From: Edolisoma coerulescens
Taxonomy: Eukaryota > Chordata > Aves > Passeriformes > Campephagidae
Assembly (NCBI GenBank): GCA_013397115.1
Contig: VWZW01000996.1
Coordinates: 1,317,611 to 1,381,610, forward strand
Direction of reading: 5' to 3'
Length of the DNA: 64,000 nt
Numbering within the stretch: position 1 is the stretch's first letter; every line of letters starts with the position of its first letter. The notes below the pieces were generated by a model that was not told the origin of the DNA, made no database searches, and was given only the letters and a program-made list of their open reading frames with translations. The translations under genes and the position numbers were made by a program. Shown here one piece after another: positions 51,460 to 62,300 of the stretch.

Positions 51460-51697
51460 TTGCTGCATAGAAAAACTATTGCAGTGGCAGCTTATCAACA
51501 CCTGCGTTTTATAAATGATTGGGGAAATTTCTTTTTAAATATAAACAAGTATGTAGAAAATTAGTACTGAAAAAAATAGAAGATTTTGGCCTGCCCTTAC
51601 CTCGTTGGCTTAAATTGTTTGGTTAATCTGTTGTCCTGTGATTTGCTTGTAAGTTCTCATTTAGATCACAATCTTGCCTAAGGACTCATTTTGGTAT

Positions 51698-51781
51698 AAA
51701 ACCTTTATCAATAAGTTTATAACAGAAAACCCTTATCAATATGTTTATAATAGACAACCCTTATCAGTATGTTTATAGTGG
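51698..51781. repeat. 28-bp minisatellite, three copies
   Basis: Three consecutive 28-bp units occupy 51698-51725, 51726-51753 and 51754-51781. Each carries an ACCYTTATCARTAWGTTTATA-like core with a few differences per unit. The units stay in perfect register with no indels. I recognise no transposon or gene relation. It is a small local tandem expansion within AT-rich DNA. Confidence 0.9.
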
Positions 51782-54700
51782 TTTGCAGCTGGGAGAGTGA
51801 TCTTCCCATGGAAACTTTTCAGTCCCTGCTGAGTCTCATTGATTTCACTGAGATTTAATGGCCAACAGCACTCTCTGTTAGCAGACATTAATGAAAAACT
51901 GAGGTCGTACTCAAGCACCTCGGCTTGTAGTGGCAGCCGAGTGTGTTGGCACCAGTGCAAGGCAGTTTTGAGGGGAGATAAACTAGATCCCTTCCAAAGG
52001 AAACTAAACCAGAGACTCTGCTCCAGCTGCACCCTGATGTTCTCTGCCCCCAAGGAAGGGTGTAAAGGCTAAACCCAATGACTGGTCCTTCACACAGCTT
52101 TGAACCACGAGACTTGCAGGGATGTTCAGTCCAAAGCACTGCCTGAAGTAAGCATAGCTGTAAGGCTTTTGCTGTTAAGCACTGATCTGTCCTATTGTGG
52201 TGAATTATTTGTTGATAAAAACCTAGTCTCAGTTAGACATCTATGTTTTTTGGAGAGGATTTAATGTAATTAATTTTAGCCATCTGAAAGTCATGCTCTT
52301 AATCCAAGCTAGCTGGTTTCCAGTCTTGCTTTATTCACCAGGTCAGTGCTTTCAATTCTTTGAATTTTAAGACTGATATAGGATATATTTATATTTATAT
52401 ATGTATATATATACATATTTAAAGTATGAGATGAGGACCTTTGGGAGCTGCTTCTCTTCCTCCATGGGCTATTAAATCAGGTAAATTACCTGCTTTATAC
52501 TACCTGTCTAATTTTGAGGCAGGTAAAATTAATGATCTCTCACAGTTTGAGATGTGAGATGGAGTTTTGTGAGCAAACTCTTATGAAAAAAAAGATAAGA
52601 ACATCAATAGTCTGATGCAAATTAATTTTGGGGACATCAAAACTCACACTTATGCTTAAGGAAACACACTTTAAAAGGCAGAACTGCCTATCCTGCCACC
52701 CATATAGCTGCTTGTGTTTAAGACTCAAAGAATGTTGTTCATCTGTTTTGTGCCTTTGATTTATCTATGGAAATAACCACCTTTATGTATCCTTATCTAC
52801 AAGGTGATTTCATGTTCTGACAGTAAAAAGCTTCTGAGCATATTTGGATAGAAATTTATAGTTACATTGGAAGAAAATACACAGGGACAATAACACTTCC
52901 CAAAATACACAATAACACCTTCATGCAAAACACTTCAAAGAAGCGTACATGAAAAGAAAAAAGAAAGAGAATTGCCCTCAAGAAGTCAGCTGAGGGCTTT
53001 CCAACAGTGAGACTGTGCAAACTAAGATTTTTTTTTCAGTCTGCTTTTAAATGTCTCTGAGGACCAGGTAATCTTTCTTGCTGTCAGAAATCCGGAGCTG
53101 GGGCACTCCAGACAAAGACCCTCCACAACTGGCTCCCTCTGGTGTGAAGCTTCAAGTCTCAGCCTGTCCTGGGAGCAGTTGCTCTTTGTTACAGTTTGTA
53201 TTTTCAACATGATGTATAACAGCCGTAGGAACATCAATCTGTAGATTATCTCAAATGTGATTTTGTAAGAATTGTACCAGCACCTCCTCATTATCTGTGC
53301 TGCTGAGGATGAAAGAAGAGCTTGGATAGCACAGTGCCTGAATACAAGGTATTAATGTCCAGCCAAACTCAACTGGCTTGGCTCCATCAGAGTATAGAAG
53401 CACTAGCCAAAGCACTAACACAGCCCAAAAAACTGCTGGAGAATCCTCTCTGATGCCTCTGTATCCACATTTTCCAGCACCCTGAGGACCAGGAGAGATT
53501 CTTTAACTGGCTACAGAATGACTATACAAAGGTAACTCGGGTCAGGCAAGGCTAATAAACCCTGCTAGGCATGAGATGGTGGTGCAGCATGTGTCATATT
53601 TTTTACTTGTTTGGATCCCAGGAATATGAAGCAGGGGCAGCTGAGCTGGTTCTGCCCTGAATTCGTACATGTTCAGCAAGTTTTGTTAGTCTGTGTTATA
53701 GGACACACTGATGGCTATGATGATGCTTCTGCACATGAGCCATCCCTAAGATGTGACATATTCATGTTCAGGGACTGCCAATACTGAGCTACTAAAGAAG
53801 ACTTGACCTTGAATCAGCTTATATGACCCTGTGGTCTTGGTCCACATAATCCTTAATCTGGATACAACATGTGCAGATAACTGAGAGTTGCCTGAAATTT
53901 ATTACTCTTTTGCTTGCATCCTCCCGGGCTTCTCTGCCATCTTTATTGATTGTGACAGTTTCTTGCTGCTCCAATTTTTTTCTAGAACTCTGGGAAGAAG
54001 GAGCAGCAGCAGAACAGTGATGGCATCAGTCATGGTGAACCCAGATACCCCTGCTCAGAGTGCTTGTTCAGACACTTTTCTTAAGTAAAGCTTTGTTTAC
54101 AAGTAACATATGTGCTGCAGAGCCAGAGCTCCTCTCCAAGTCCCTCGGATGTATCTGCTTGTCACAAAAGATACTGGGCCAAGAACAAAGTCTTCCTTGG
54201 AAAGGAGCAGAAACTCCTAAGAAACTTCAAGAATGAATCTCTAGCAGCTTCAGCTGAGCAATTGAGTCTCTAGACTGGAAGTAGGCTCTGACATAACTGC
54301 TTTCACAGCTCCACAATTCTTGGGTGCCTGATTTTGCAGTGTCCTGGCTTCAGTGCAGAAGTAGAAAACCAGATACTGGGCTCAGAAAGAATATGTCATT
54401 GTCTGCAAGCCTCAGGAACTTACTCATTAAGCCTAAATGTTTTTGTATGCTTAGAACTGAAATCTCTCCTTCCTTGTAAAGGGGAGGAAGAAATCTTGCA
54501 AAGAGGTGGAACTACCTGACATATATACAAACAACCCTTCCTCATGACACTGACTGCCGTTTTTACCACAAGTGAGCCTGGAGACTTTTTCAGGGAATAC
54601 CAATAGCATTAAGATGTCTGTTTACCTACAGGTAGAAGTAACTTACCAGGAACAGATGACCCTGAACACATGCAGGTGACTAAACCTAAATGCCTTGGGG

Positions 54701-57700
54701 CCTTTTAGGTAAATAGCGAGGAATCTAGAAAACTTAAGAACATACAATATTAAGCAGTTTTGAAAAGCAGGCAAGTTGAACTTTCACCTTGGATCAGACT
54801 ACGGTTTGAGCAATAGCAAGCTAAACTAAAGGGTTTAGGATGCTTTTATCCTACCCCTAATTGCAACTGGATCCTTACTAATGGGTGGCAGATTATGGAA
54901 AATAACCGGTTCTCAGCAAATGGTTCGGATCTGTTATGGGTAACAATCACACACAGCTCGTTGGAGGTGGCAAAGACACAGCCATGGTACAGAGAGGAGC
55001 TTCATCATAGGCACAAGGGTGGGAAAGGAGAGTATCCCACAGCTGGCTTTCCAAGGACTTCCTCACACTTAACACTGCGCTATTTGACTTGCTGGCCAAA
55101 GAGTGTGATGAGAGCAAACATCAAGTGTAAGTAGCCTCAGGCATCCAAGGCAGAAAATCAGGCATGTCTTGCCCAGAACCACCAGGAGGGTAGCAGCAAA
55201 ACCCCCATGCCCTGACATCTAGTCCAGAATATTCCAAACTGTATCTTGCAACTGCTTAATTTCATATATTATCATTGCATTTGGAATTTATGGTAAAGGA
55301 GACACTTTGGGATAAATGAGACAAGCTCCTTTTTGGCTACAGGAGGCCTGGAGGGGCTTTCCTCCAGGTAGGTGCAGAAAGAACAGCTGTACTCTGCCCT
55401 AAGCTGGTGAGGAGTCCACGCATTACAGGAGCTGTATTAGCACTGGATCACAGGGAACACAGGCTGCATCAGATGTTGCCCAGAGCTGCTGAGAGAGCCA
55501 CAGAGCTTCTGGACTGGCTCATAGTCATAATGGCCATAAGTTGAAAGATGGTGTTTAACAACCCTTCCAGCAGGAATACTCCAAGATGCCAGTTTTCTGC
55601 TCTCTTCAGGCTAATGAACATTTCTGGAGAACAGCCAAAAATTTGATTACCAGTATAAGCAAGAGAGAATAAATATAGTACTTCTGGCTGGCCCAAAAAG
55701 CAAAGAAATTCTGTAATTCATCCTAATAATTATAATGTATCTGAAAATATTTTGAAAAGGAATATATTCAGCACTTTGGAAATAAATATATTGTATGCAA
55801 TTTGATTTTTAACCTGCCATGGAATGTTAATGATGACAAAATATTTTTGTTGTACAGCCAGAATGTGGATATAAATATTTTCTTACTGAATTTTCTACAG
55901 TTTTATAGTGTTTAGGATGTGAAATTAAATACGTTTAGATCTGGTCTTCAGAAACCATAATAAAAAATTTTTTCTGCAATGTAAAAAAAAAATCAGAACA
56001 GATTTCTAAGAGGCATTAAAATATGCCTGAAGAAGTATGATTTTTATACTACTATGCTAAAAACCAGAAGTATAAAAAATGCATTCTAAGTCACTTTAGA
56101 AACATAGAAGCCCATACTTCAATCCCAGGCATGTGATGAATTCCATTTAGTTAACAGGAGGAAGCATGTATATAAAATTGATTCCACACATAACTGCCAT
56201 CAGGAGCAGGTTCTAAGCAGAAGTTGAGTATGTCCAAAAATCTTCAAAGCCAAATATGATTTCGGACTGGGGAATTAACCTGCTAAACACATCAGTCAAC
56301 GTGGCCAGAGTCAGTCCTCAGGGGAGCTTTTCCACCTCCTCACCTGCAAAACAGCCTAAATATCCCATCCAGATTTGATAAAGGCCTGAAGCATCCTGGT
56401 CTGTATTCACTACAAAAAAAAAATCCCTGATTTAAACCTATCAATGAAGTATAGCAAGGCCTAACACCTCAAACAGGACTATTTGCCCAAAAGTAAACCA
56501 TTCTGTAAAAGGAGCAACAACCAAAAAAACTATACTCCATCCAAGTAAAACTTCAGGTGATAACATATTTCAGTAAAACATAATTAGTGGGACTGGAATT
56601 TGGCCAGGAGCCTCAGGTAAACATTTTTCTTAAAAATAGGAATTGGATATTGTTCGAATGAGTTTTTAAAACCAGTCTCCAATGTATGTACCTTCTCTAG
56701 ATGCCTGGAATATTTCACATAGAGTTAAAGTGAAGCACAGGTACCATGCACATCAAAAATATTTGGTGCAAAGGAGAGCTTTTTGAAAAGGTGAAATTTC
56801 TGTCCGATTAGTCATGCTCATTATTGCTGGGACATGCCCAGCAGAAGGGTACACAGCTGGCACCTGTGCAAGAACAAGTATAATACTCTAGAGTGGTAGG
56901 ACTCAATTATTTCTTCTCACTGGGTGTAAAAACCAATGCAGAACCATTAATGACTTTTATTGTAGACCATTTTTTTGTTTCAAGTTTGTGCCTTACCTGA
57001 CTCAGAAGTTTAGTGGACAATTCTCCCTAAGGTCATTTTTTAAAATCAAAGGGTTGAATTTACAGCCCATTATGGGTAACAGTTAGTGAGATTAATGTTA
57101 CTTTATAAACAAAAAATCAGCACCCCTTTTGCATGTGTTCTTGAAAGATTTGAAAGTCTCAAGCAATTTCACATGTCACTAACAACCCTGCATGATTATA
57201 TAGCAACCATGGAAAATGTCTGCTTCCTGGTATTTTGGGGGTTTGCAATCCCATCTGTTACATTTCACAGTTCATCGCTAAGAATATGAGTTATAAGATA
57301 AGTTGTGGAAAACACATAGCAAAGTCCTCTGACAGAAGCAAATGTACTAAGATGAGGGTCAGGTGGGGGATATGACAGCTTCAGTAAGAGTCTGTCAGAA
57401 AGGTCTTCTGGAAAAGGTCTTGTCCATCTGCCAAACATATGAGATAATTGACATCTTGGATGTTCCCACCAGCTGTCTCAACAGTTCAGGATCGAACAGG
57501 GGCAATTTGCAGTCATCGAGAAGCAGAAATGCTTGTTGTAATGCAGGAATGGGAAAACATGACAGGTGATATTTGCTAATGACTGGTAATGATAGGGAAG
57601 AGATGTTAAGCATTGTAGCTATAACCCAGCCATTTTGAAAGACTGAAGGTGAAATACGAATTAATTTTAACACTTTCTAAAATTGCCCTGAGATGATCTA

Positions 57701-58595
57701 TCATCACTCAAGAGTATTCCTTATACATCCTCACTTAACATCTAATGCTGATAGCATATCTTTTGGGCTACTGATAGCCCCACAACTTGGATAACCACTG
57801 AGAATACAGAATAAAAATAGAGAGGGAGTAAACTTTTAAGATCTCTGTCTTTCCAGTAGATTTGGAACAACTATACCTTACAGAAACATCTGAAAATCTT
57901 ACATGTAACTTATTCCTAATGCACAAAAATACAGAATAAGTCATTAAATCTTCTTCCATTATATCATCATATTATCCTCTGAAGAGGAAGTGCTTTCTAC
58001 CATATCAGTAAAAAATGGCATTTCTTAATTTACAGACATATATCTCTTGAACAAAAGAGTAGTAAAACAAAAAGATGAGGAGCAGTCAGAAACATCTGTC
58101 ACAATTTAACAGCAACAGAATTAATAACACTCTCCCCCACCCAACCAAGCATTCTGCCAACACTTCAAAAGGGTAATTGGAGTGACTTGATAATTATAGA
58201 TGTGTCATCCTGATTTCAATACCAGGCAAAATAATCCAGCAGGTGGACATGACTTTAATAAATAATTATGGGTGAAACCCATGCAATTAAACTGAGCTGA
58301 TGTATTTTGAGGAAAATGAAACTTAACAAGCCACCATTACAGAAAATGTTACACACTTGTATGGAACACTCCAGGCTTTAACACAAAGCCTGTCCCAGCT
58401 TTACTGTCACACTCAGAGCACCTCACAGCAAAGGAACTTGCTATTTGAACAGCATCTGGTGTCTCCTAGAAGGATTGTCCCTGTTGTCCTTCTACCAGCT
58501 CCTCTCTCCTCTGTCGATGCAGCCTGCAGGGGCTCAGCTGACTTTAGAAGACATACACTCTTTCACATCCCAAGTCCATATTTAATAGAAATAAC
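51782..58595. other. gene-free AT-rich DNA
   Basis: No gene is supported. The longest open frames (about 75-102 codons at 51745-52139, 53022-53291 and 57395-57673) show no domain. A TA-rich tract is listed separately. An A run of nine occurs at about 55983. Confidence 0.6.
52381..52424. repeat. TA-rich low-complexity tract
   Basis: Interrupted TATATTTATA units with GTATATATATAC in the middle. A decayed AT microsatellite. Confidence 0.8.
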
Positions 58596-58659
58596 AAAAA
58601 TAAATTAATAAATAAATGAATTACTTCAAAAATAAATTAATAAATAAATCCATTACTTC
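58596..58659. repeat. 32-bp tandem duplication
   Basis: Unit one spans 58596-58627 and unit two spans 58628-58659. Each reads AAAAATAAATTAATAAATAA followed by ATNNATTACTTC, and they differ at only two positions. The near identity points to a recent duplication. The units are themselves AAAT-rich. Confidence 0.92.
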
Positions 58660-59909
58660 AGAAATTCATTGAAGTGGAGCTGGGCTTGCTGGTGTTTTCA
58701 CTGCTGCCAGTTTCTTGCCCAGTATTATTGAAATTGAAGTAAATATTTTGTGATAGCCAGGAGACACCTGTATTAAACCTCTTGATCTTCACTTTGTGCC
58801 AACACTGTTCTTCATTTAAAATCTGTTTCACTTTCCATTAAGAGCTGAATTGTATGAAGTTTGGACAATGCCATGTGTGGAGGAGAGCATGCAGAGTACT
58901 GTGCAAGCCCAGAGAGCAGATCTTCTGGTGCTTCCAAAGTACTCAAACTCATAGTAATTCAGTGTCCCAGGTGCATCAGATTGGATGAGATGATTTAATG
59001 TTCAGCCTTAGATTGTGGGCAATGCAAGATGATGTATTAAGTGTTTTCCTTTACACTGATTGCTCATATGTAACCATTAAGTAGACCATTACCTCATGAA
59101 ACACGAGAGCCAAAAATCACTCATACTGACAGTATGTATTTACTAAAGTGACATTCAGAGGACTCCAGCATTAGTACACTGAAGATTTTGCCCTCTAAAT
59201 CATAAGAGGAAATAATTCACTTACTTCCACCACTACGAGTGGGTCTCTGTTCTTTGTTCAGCTTTGCATAGCTGAAACAGCATAGCAGAACAGGCCTATA
59301 TTAGAGTCAGGCCGCAGCTGTGCACCATACTTCATCATAATTTGTGACTTTGAAATATTCTTAATTGGATGTAGCTGGCAGACAGCATGGCAGATGATTA
59401 CAGAATGATGGTATCAATTTGTTGGCAATTTTGTTCAAGCTGTTTTTATTAAAGACCCTAGTCCTCGTGTCCTATCCCAAAATGAGGGACAAAAATAAAT
59501 AAATAAATATTATTTAAAATGTGCTAGGGTTGAATCAAGCAGGGTTAGAGATGTCACAGGTATGGAGCAGGAAAGCCTTAGTGATGCCTGCACTGACCCA
59601 AACCTGGTGATTAGTTGTGTCCTGAGCATGTGAGCAGGAGAGACCAAGCTGGCATCTGCCCCCCCTGAGAGCATTGATGCACGGCCCTTCCTCCAGCTGG
59701 GATAAAGCTGCACTGATTCAGAGGGAGGAAGAAGTACATGAGCATACAAATGTATCTGGACACTGAACACAAAGGAAGAGCGGGAAGTCGTTCTCAGCAA
59801 CCTACTGACGATGCAACATGTGAGATACACTCCAAGTCTCTGTCACAAGGTGGAAGGTAGAAAACATGCAGCTCCCCACAACATGGGAGGTGGTGTGGAC
59901 TCTCCAGAG
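58660..59909. other. gene-free DNA
   Basis: No gene is supported. It includes an (AAAT)n run at 59492-59509. A 106-codon minus-strand frame (59510-59830) has no recognisable domain. The segment next to the CR1 fragment (59850-59909) contains GGGAGGTGGTGTGGACTCTC, which resembles a CR1 3' phrase, so the element may start slightly earlier than annotated. Confidence 0.55.
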
Positions 59910-60115
59910 GGACAAGAGGCCTTGCATAGGGATCTAGATAGATTGGAGCATTGGGCTGTGATTAAGTTAACAAGTTCAAATTCTGAACAATGCACTTAGT
60001 AACAGGCTTTTAACTTTTGATCAGCCCTGAAGTGGTCAGGCAGTTGAACTAGATGATTGATGTAGGTCCCTTCCAACTGGAATTTTTTCTATTCTATTTG
60101 ATTCAATTAGATTCA
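59910..60115 (+). mobile_element. CR1 LINE fragment with internal deletion (plus strand)
   Basis: At 59922-59954 the plus strand encodes LHRDLDRLEHW, matching the conserved CR1 ORF2 block usually read as Q-x-DLDRLExW. The text then jumps to the CR1 3' terminus: GCAGTTGAACTAGATGATTG, GTAGGTCCCTTCCAACTGGA and a TTCTATTCTATTTGATTC tail. The ORF2 block and 3' end are much closer here than in an intact element, so an internal segment is missing. Orientation is plus. Stop codons interrupt the frame just after the ORF2 block. Confidence 0.82.
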
Positions 60116-60243
60116 ATTCTGTTTTACTCTATTGTCTTGACCATTCTCCATAGAAAATGTGGCTATAACAACATTCAATAATTTTGAAAAACAGAATCTC
60201 AGAATATTCCTATGACGAAACAGCACCAGTGACCCCAAGCAAT

Positions 60244-60283
60244 AAAAAGGAGAATATCCCACCAAAAAGGAGAATATCCCATC
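60244..60283. repeat. 20-bp tandem duplication
   Basis: AAAAAGGAGAATATCCCACC (60244-60263) is followed by the same 20-mer with one change (60264-60283). It lies between two CR1 fragments. Confidence 0.92.
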
Positions 60284-60539
60284 AAGACTGGGAAATGCTA
60301 AGGCTGTCCACAGAGCCTTGACGGGGCTGTCACTGTGATACAGATATCAAGCCTGTCTGAAATCCCCATTTCAAGAAGAATTTGGAAATACCAGTGTGGC
60401 TATAAATGAGACCTAAGGGTTGGGAGACAAACCTTTCCTAAGAGTTAAGATGCACAGCTTTCTAAATTCATTGAAAAGAAAAGGAGAGGTCGTTTATCCC
60501 ATATACTAGTGTGAGTCCTGATAATGGCATGCTTTCTAA

Positions 60540-60725
60540 TCTTGTTGCCAAAGGCTTGACAAGAGGTAATGGCTTGAAGTTCAATTTAGGCGAACTGGCC
60601 TTGATATTAGATGCATTTTCCTAGAAGTTAAAATCTAGAAAAGCTTAACTAGGATAAGAGTGTATTTAGAGTCCCTCAAATAGGGTCAGAAATATTGCTA
60701 AGGATGTGGTCCAATCTGAAACTGG
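60540..60725 (+). mobile_element. probable diverged CR1 fragment (plus strand)
   Basis: The phrase ACAAGAGGTAATGGCTTGAA followed by TTGATATTAGATGCATTTTC resembles the ORF2 C-terminal region of CR1 (the block normally encoding GRFRLDIRKxFF), and GAGTCCCTCAAATAGGG resembles the segment after it. The match is patchy and no octamer tail is visible. It could be a separate old insertion or part of the neighbouring plus-strand element. Confidence 0.5.
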
Positions 60726-60870
60726 ATTTAAGTGTGAGGGTTAGTCTGTTGACTTTCTGAGGCTAGAAGCATCAGGTCTATGGGCTGTGTTTTTTTTCTC
60801 TCTTTCCTTTATGAACCACAGTGGAAAAAAGGAAGCTAGGCACTTATCTCAGCATGTAATAGGATAGAGC

Positions 60871-62300
60871 AGAATGCGGTAGAACCATTTCAGCTGGAAG
60901 GGTCATACAACGATCATCTAGTCCAACTGTCTGACCAATTCAGGGCCAACCAAAAGATAAAGCGTAATATTAAGGTCATTGTCCAAAGGCATCTTAGCCA
61001 TTGAGAAGCTTGGGACATTGACTACCTCGCTAGGAAGCCTGTTCCAGGATTTGATCACCCTCTCAGTAAAGAAATGCTTCCTAATGTCCAGTCTGATCCT
61101 CCCCTGGTGCAACTTTGAACCATTCCCACATGTTCTGTCACTAGTTCCCTGGGAGAAGGGATCATCACCTCCATCTCCACTTCCCCTCCTTAGGAAGCTG
61201 TAGAATGAGCGATGAGGTCACCTCTCAGCTTCCTTTTCTCCAAATCAGACAAGCCCAGAGTCCTCAGCCACTCCTCACAGGACATTCCTTCCAGCCCCTT
61301 CACCACTTTTGTGCACTCCTATGGATGCACTTGAGTACCTTTCCATCCGTCTTAAATTGTGAGGCCCAGAACTGCACACATCTCATCTAAATTTATACCC
61401 CCCAACTATGTCCTCCTGTTTGCATCTAAGTTGGTCATAAAAGACTAAAAGACTAAATAATAAAGGATTTATAAAGGAATTATAATAGAGAAATTAATAA
61501 ACCCACCATCCTGTGGAAGGAATTGTTTGTAGAGGTCTTGTGTGTGTCCGTACTGAAACACATTTTATGGGACTGTGACCATTTAAGCTGACAGTTATGT
61601 TGATCCTGCCCTTATTATGTTATCTCCCATATTTTTTTAACCCGACAAACTTTGTGTTGCCTAAGAACCCCACTTGAAAACACTTTGTATGGTCATCAAT
61701 GTTGTTAATGAAAACACTGAACAGTGCCAGCTTAGAAGTCAGTGCTGGAAGCAGATCTGCTCTTTCATCGTAACAACTGCCTCAGATCTCTCCAGGAGTC
61801 ACTTTATGACACACTTGTTATGTGTTATGCTGTGTTAATTCTATATAATTCACGTTTCTTAATTGATAGGAAGTCAAATGCCTTGGAGAAATCCAAGTAT
61901 GTGACATCAGTATAGTTACCATTGTCTGCCAACTTAGAATGAAAGATAACAAACCAAGCCTACCTTCCGAAATACTTACGGCTTCTAACCTTTTGTTCTG
62001 AAGTCCAAAACCCATGGCCCTGTGTTTTTTAACCAACACTGTCAGGATAATTATCTCATAGCTACCTGTGTCATTCCTTTCATCATTTTCAAAAACCAAA
62101 CAAGTACCAAGAGTCCTGGTTTTAAATCCTCAGGAATTCCTCAGTTTTCCAAGCTTCGCTAAAATTTACTGTGGGCCTTCAAAGACCTTGGCTAATTTCC
62201 TTATAACTTCTAGGTGCAAGTTGTCCAGCAGATGCTGCCATCCCTCTTCTGCAGTTACAGATGGTAACTTCTCTGTTCCATTCACCATGTGGAATGTAAT
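60871..62300 (-). mobile_element. CR1 LINE copy, about 1.4 kb (minus strand)
   Basis: The 3' end lies at about 60871-60930 (plus-strand text GCTGGAAGGGTCATACAACG, then ATCATCTAGTCCAACTG). Colinear ORF2 blocks run upstream on the minus strand to about 62290. The order of blocks matches an intact CR1, so I read it as one 5'-truncated copy with a poorly matching AT-rich stretch at about 61400-61650, either decayed or carrying a small insertion. Two separate insertions of different age in the same orientation are possible, because the inner half looks more diverged. The 3' half resembles avian CR1 strongly; the 5' half resembles older amniote CR1/L3-type sequence. It faces the plus-strand fragments at 59.9-60.7 kb. 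Confidence 0.88.
60918..62290 (-). pseudogene. CR1 ORF2 reverse-transcriptase remnant
   Basis: ORF2 of CR1 encodes an endonuclease plus reverse transcriptase that copies the element RNA at the insertion site. Five blocks survive in correct order on the minus strand. AGQLAPRSYKEI (about 62194-62229) matches the RT entry block GPDxxHPRxLKEL. YLDFSKAFD (about 61870-61900) is RT motif A with its catalytic Asp. FSVFINNIDD (61692-61721) matches the LFNxFINDID block. VQFWASQF lies near 61354-61377. RLDIRKHFFTERV followed by WNRLP (61032-61094) is the typical C terminus. The blocks fall in at least two reading frames with stops between them, so the gene is dead. The endonuclease and N-terminal half are absent because of 5' truncation. 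Confidence 0.88.
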
